Shown here piece after piece: positions 63,852 to 64,000 of a stretch of DNA of 64,000 bases. Both the position numbers and the translations under genes were made by a program. Source of the stretch: an uncultured Alistipes sp. (GTDB lineage: Bacteria > Bacteroidota > Bacteroidia > Bacteroidales > Rikenellaceae); the NCBI GenBank assembly GCA_910583985.1, contig CAJTYA010000011.1:28074-92073 (forward strand). The letters are read 5' to 3'. The notes under the pieces were generated by a model. It searched no databases. It was not told where the DNA came from and worked only from the letters and a program-made list of their open reading frames with translations. Each line of letters begins with the position of its first letter. Position 1 is the first letter of the stretch.

Positions 63852-64000
63852 CTACCGGCGGAACACGGCCCGGACGGCTTCCAGATAGCCCGTACCGTTC
63901 ACCGTGTCGGGCTCGATGTAACTGCCCTCGGTCCATTCGTTCCAACTGTTGATGTTCAGAATGCGGGGACCGTCCGGGTCGGCGAGCAGCCGCTCTTTGG
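63852..64000 (-). CDS. C-terminal end of a WbsX-like protein (partial)
   Basis: The gene runs off the right edge; only its last 49 codons are visible. They read KERLLADPDGPRILNINSWNE with WTEGSYIEPD following, then GYLEAVRAVFRR and a TAG stop at 63852. The N-x-W-N-E-W-x-E-G-x-Y-x-E-P-D block is characteristic of the WbsX / GH99-like family, whose members act on or build glycans. It sits 55 bases upstream of the GH106-like gene and is probably part of the same operon. Confidence 0.75.
   Translation of the reverse strand, partial: KERLLADPDGPRILNINSWNEWTEGSYIEPDTVNGTGYLEAVRAVFRR

Overview
The window looks like chromosomal DNA of a GC-rich member of the Bacteroidota (Bacteroidales), most likely Rikenellaceae/Alistipes-like. 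This is inferred from gene content and promoters, not from rRNA, which is absent. Supporting signs are repeated matches to the Bacteroidota promoter consensus (TTTG, 19 bases, TAnnTTTG), A-rich leaders in place of Shine-Dalgarno sites, a six-gene Na+-NQR operon, a type III glutamine synthetase, and lineage-typical families (DUF3822, DUF5106, GIN-domain proteins, lipoproteins with SCKDD-like N-termini, GH78).

Layout. 0.5-2.4 kb: a small conserved protein and the NAD(P)HX repair enzyme Nnr. 3.2-9.1 kb: nqrABCDEF on the minus strand. 9.4-12.9 kb: a secreted C1 peptidase, hydE and a CapA-type protein, all minus. 12.9-14.3 kb: a TatD-like hydrolase overlapping tcdA, plus strand. 14.6-19.6 kb: a GIN-domain lipoprotein, gpmI and alaS, minus. 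19.8-24.0 kb: two tandem M23 peptidases and glnN, plus. 24.6-27.1 kb: a frameshifted outer-membrane-protein remnant and an S41 peptidase. 27.7-34.5 kb: AddB-type nuclease (minus) and AddA-type helicase-nuclease (plus) flanking a second GIN-domain gene. 35.3-38.7 kb: two surface lipoproteins with a palindromic repeat array between them. 39.2-42.0 kb: rplM-rpsI-rpsB-tsf. 42.6-43.6 kb: two flavin-dependent oxidoreductase-like genes. 44.2-49.8 kb: tRNA-Asp, rsmD, a DUF3822 gene, a RecD-like helicase and mutS. 51.0-57.1 kb: an Hsp20, a DUF5106 thioredoxin-like lipoprotein and a giant AsmA-like protein. 57.3-64.0 kb: fucO, a GH78 rhamnosidase, a GH106-like hydrolase and the end of a WbsX-like gene.

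How it fits together. The NQR complex is the respiratory Na+ pump and Nnr keeps its NADH substrate usable. The 57-64 kb block reads as deoxysugar-glycan breakdown: rhamnosidases release rhamnose and FucO reduces the lactaldehyde formed when that sugar is catabolised. AddAB, MutS and the RecD-like helicase form a genome-maintenance set spread over 27-50 kb.

No CRISPR array, prophage, insertion sequence or rRNA operon was seen. The least ordinary features are a dispersed and tandemly amplified palindromic intergenic repeat (10.65 kb and 36.92-37.24 kb), a heptamer microsatellite right after the AddA gene, a decayed outer-membrane gene, and many long GC-rich spacers (about 9 kb in total) with no recognisable genes.
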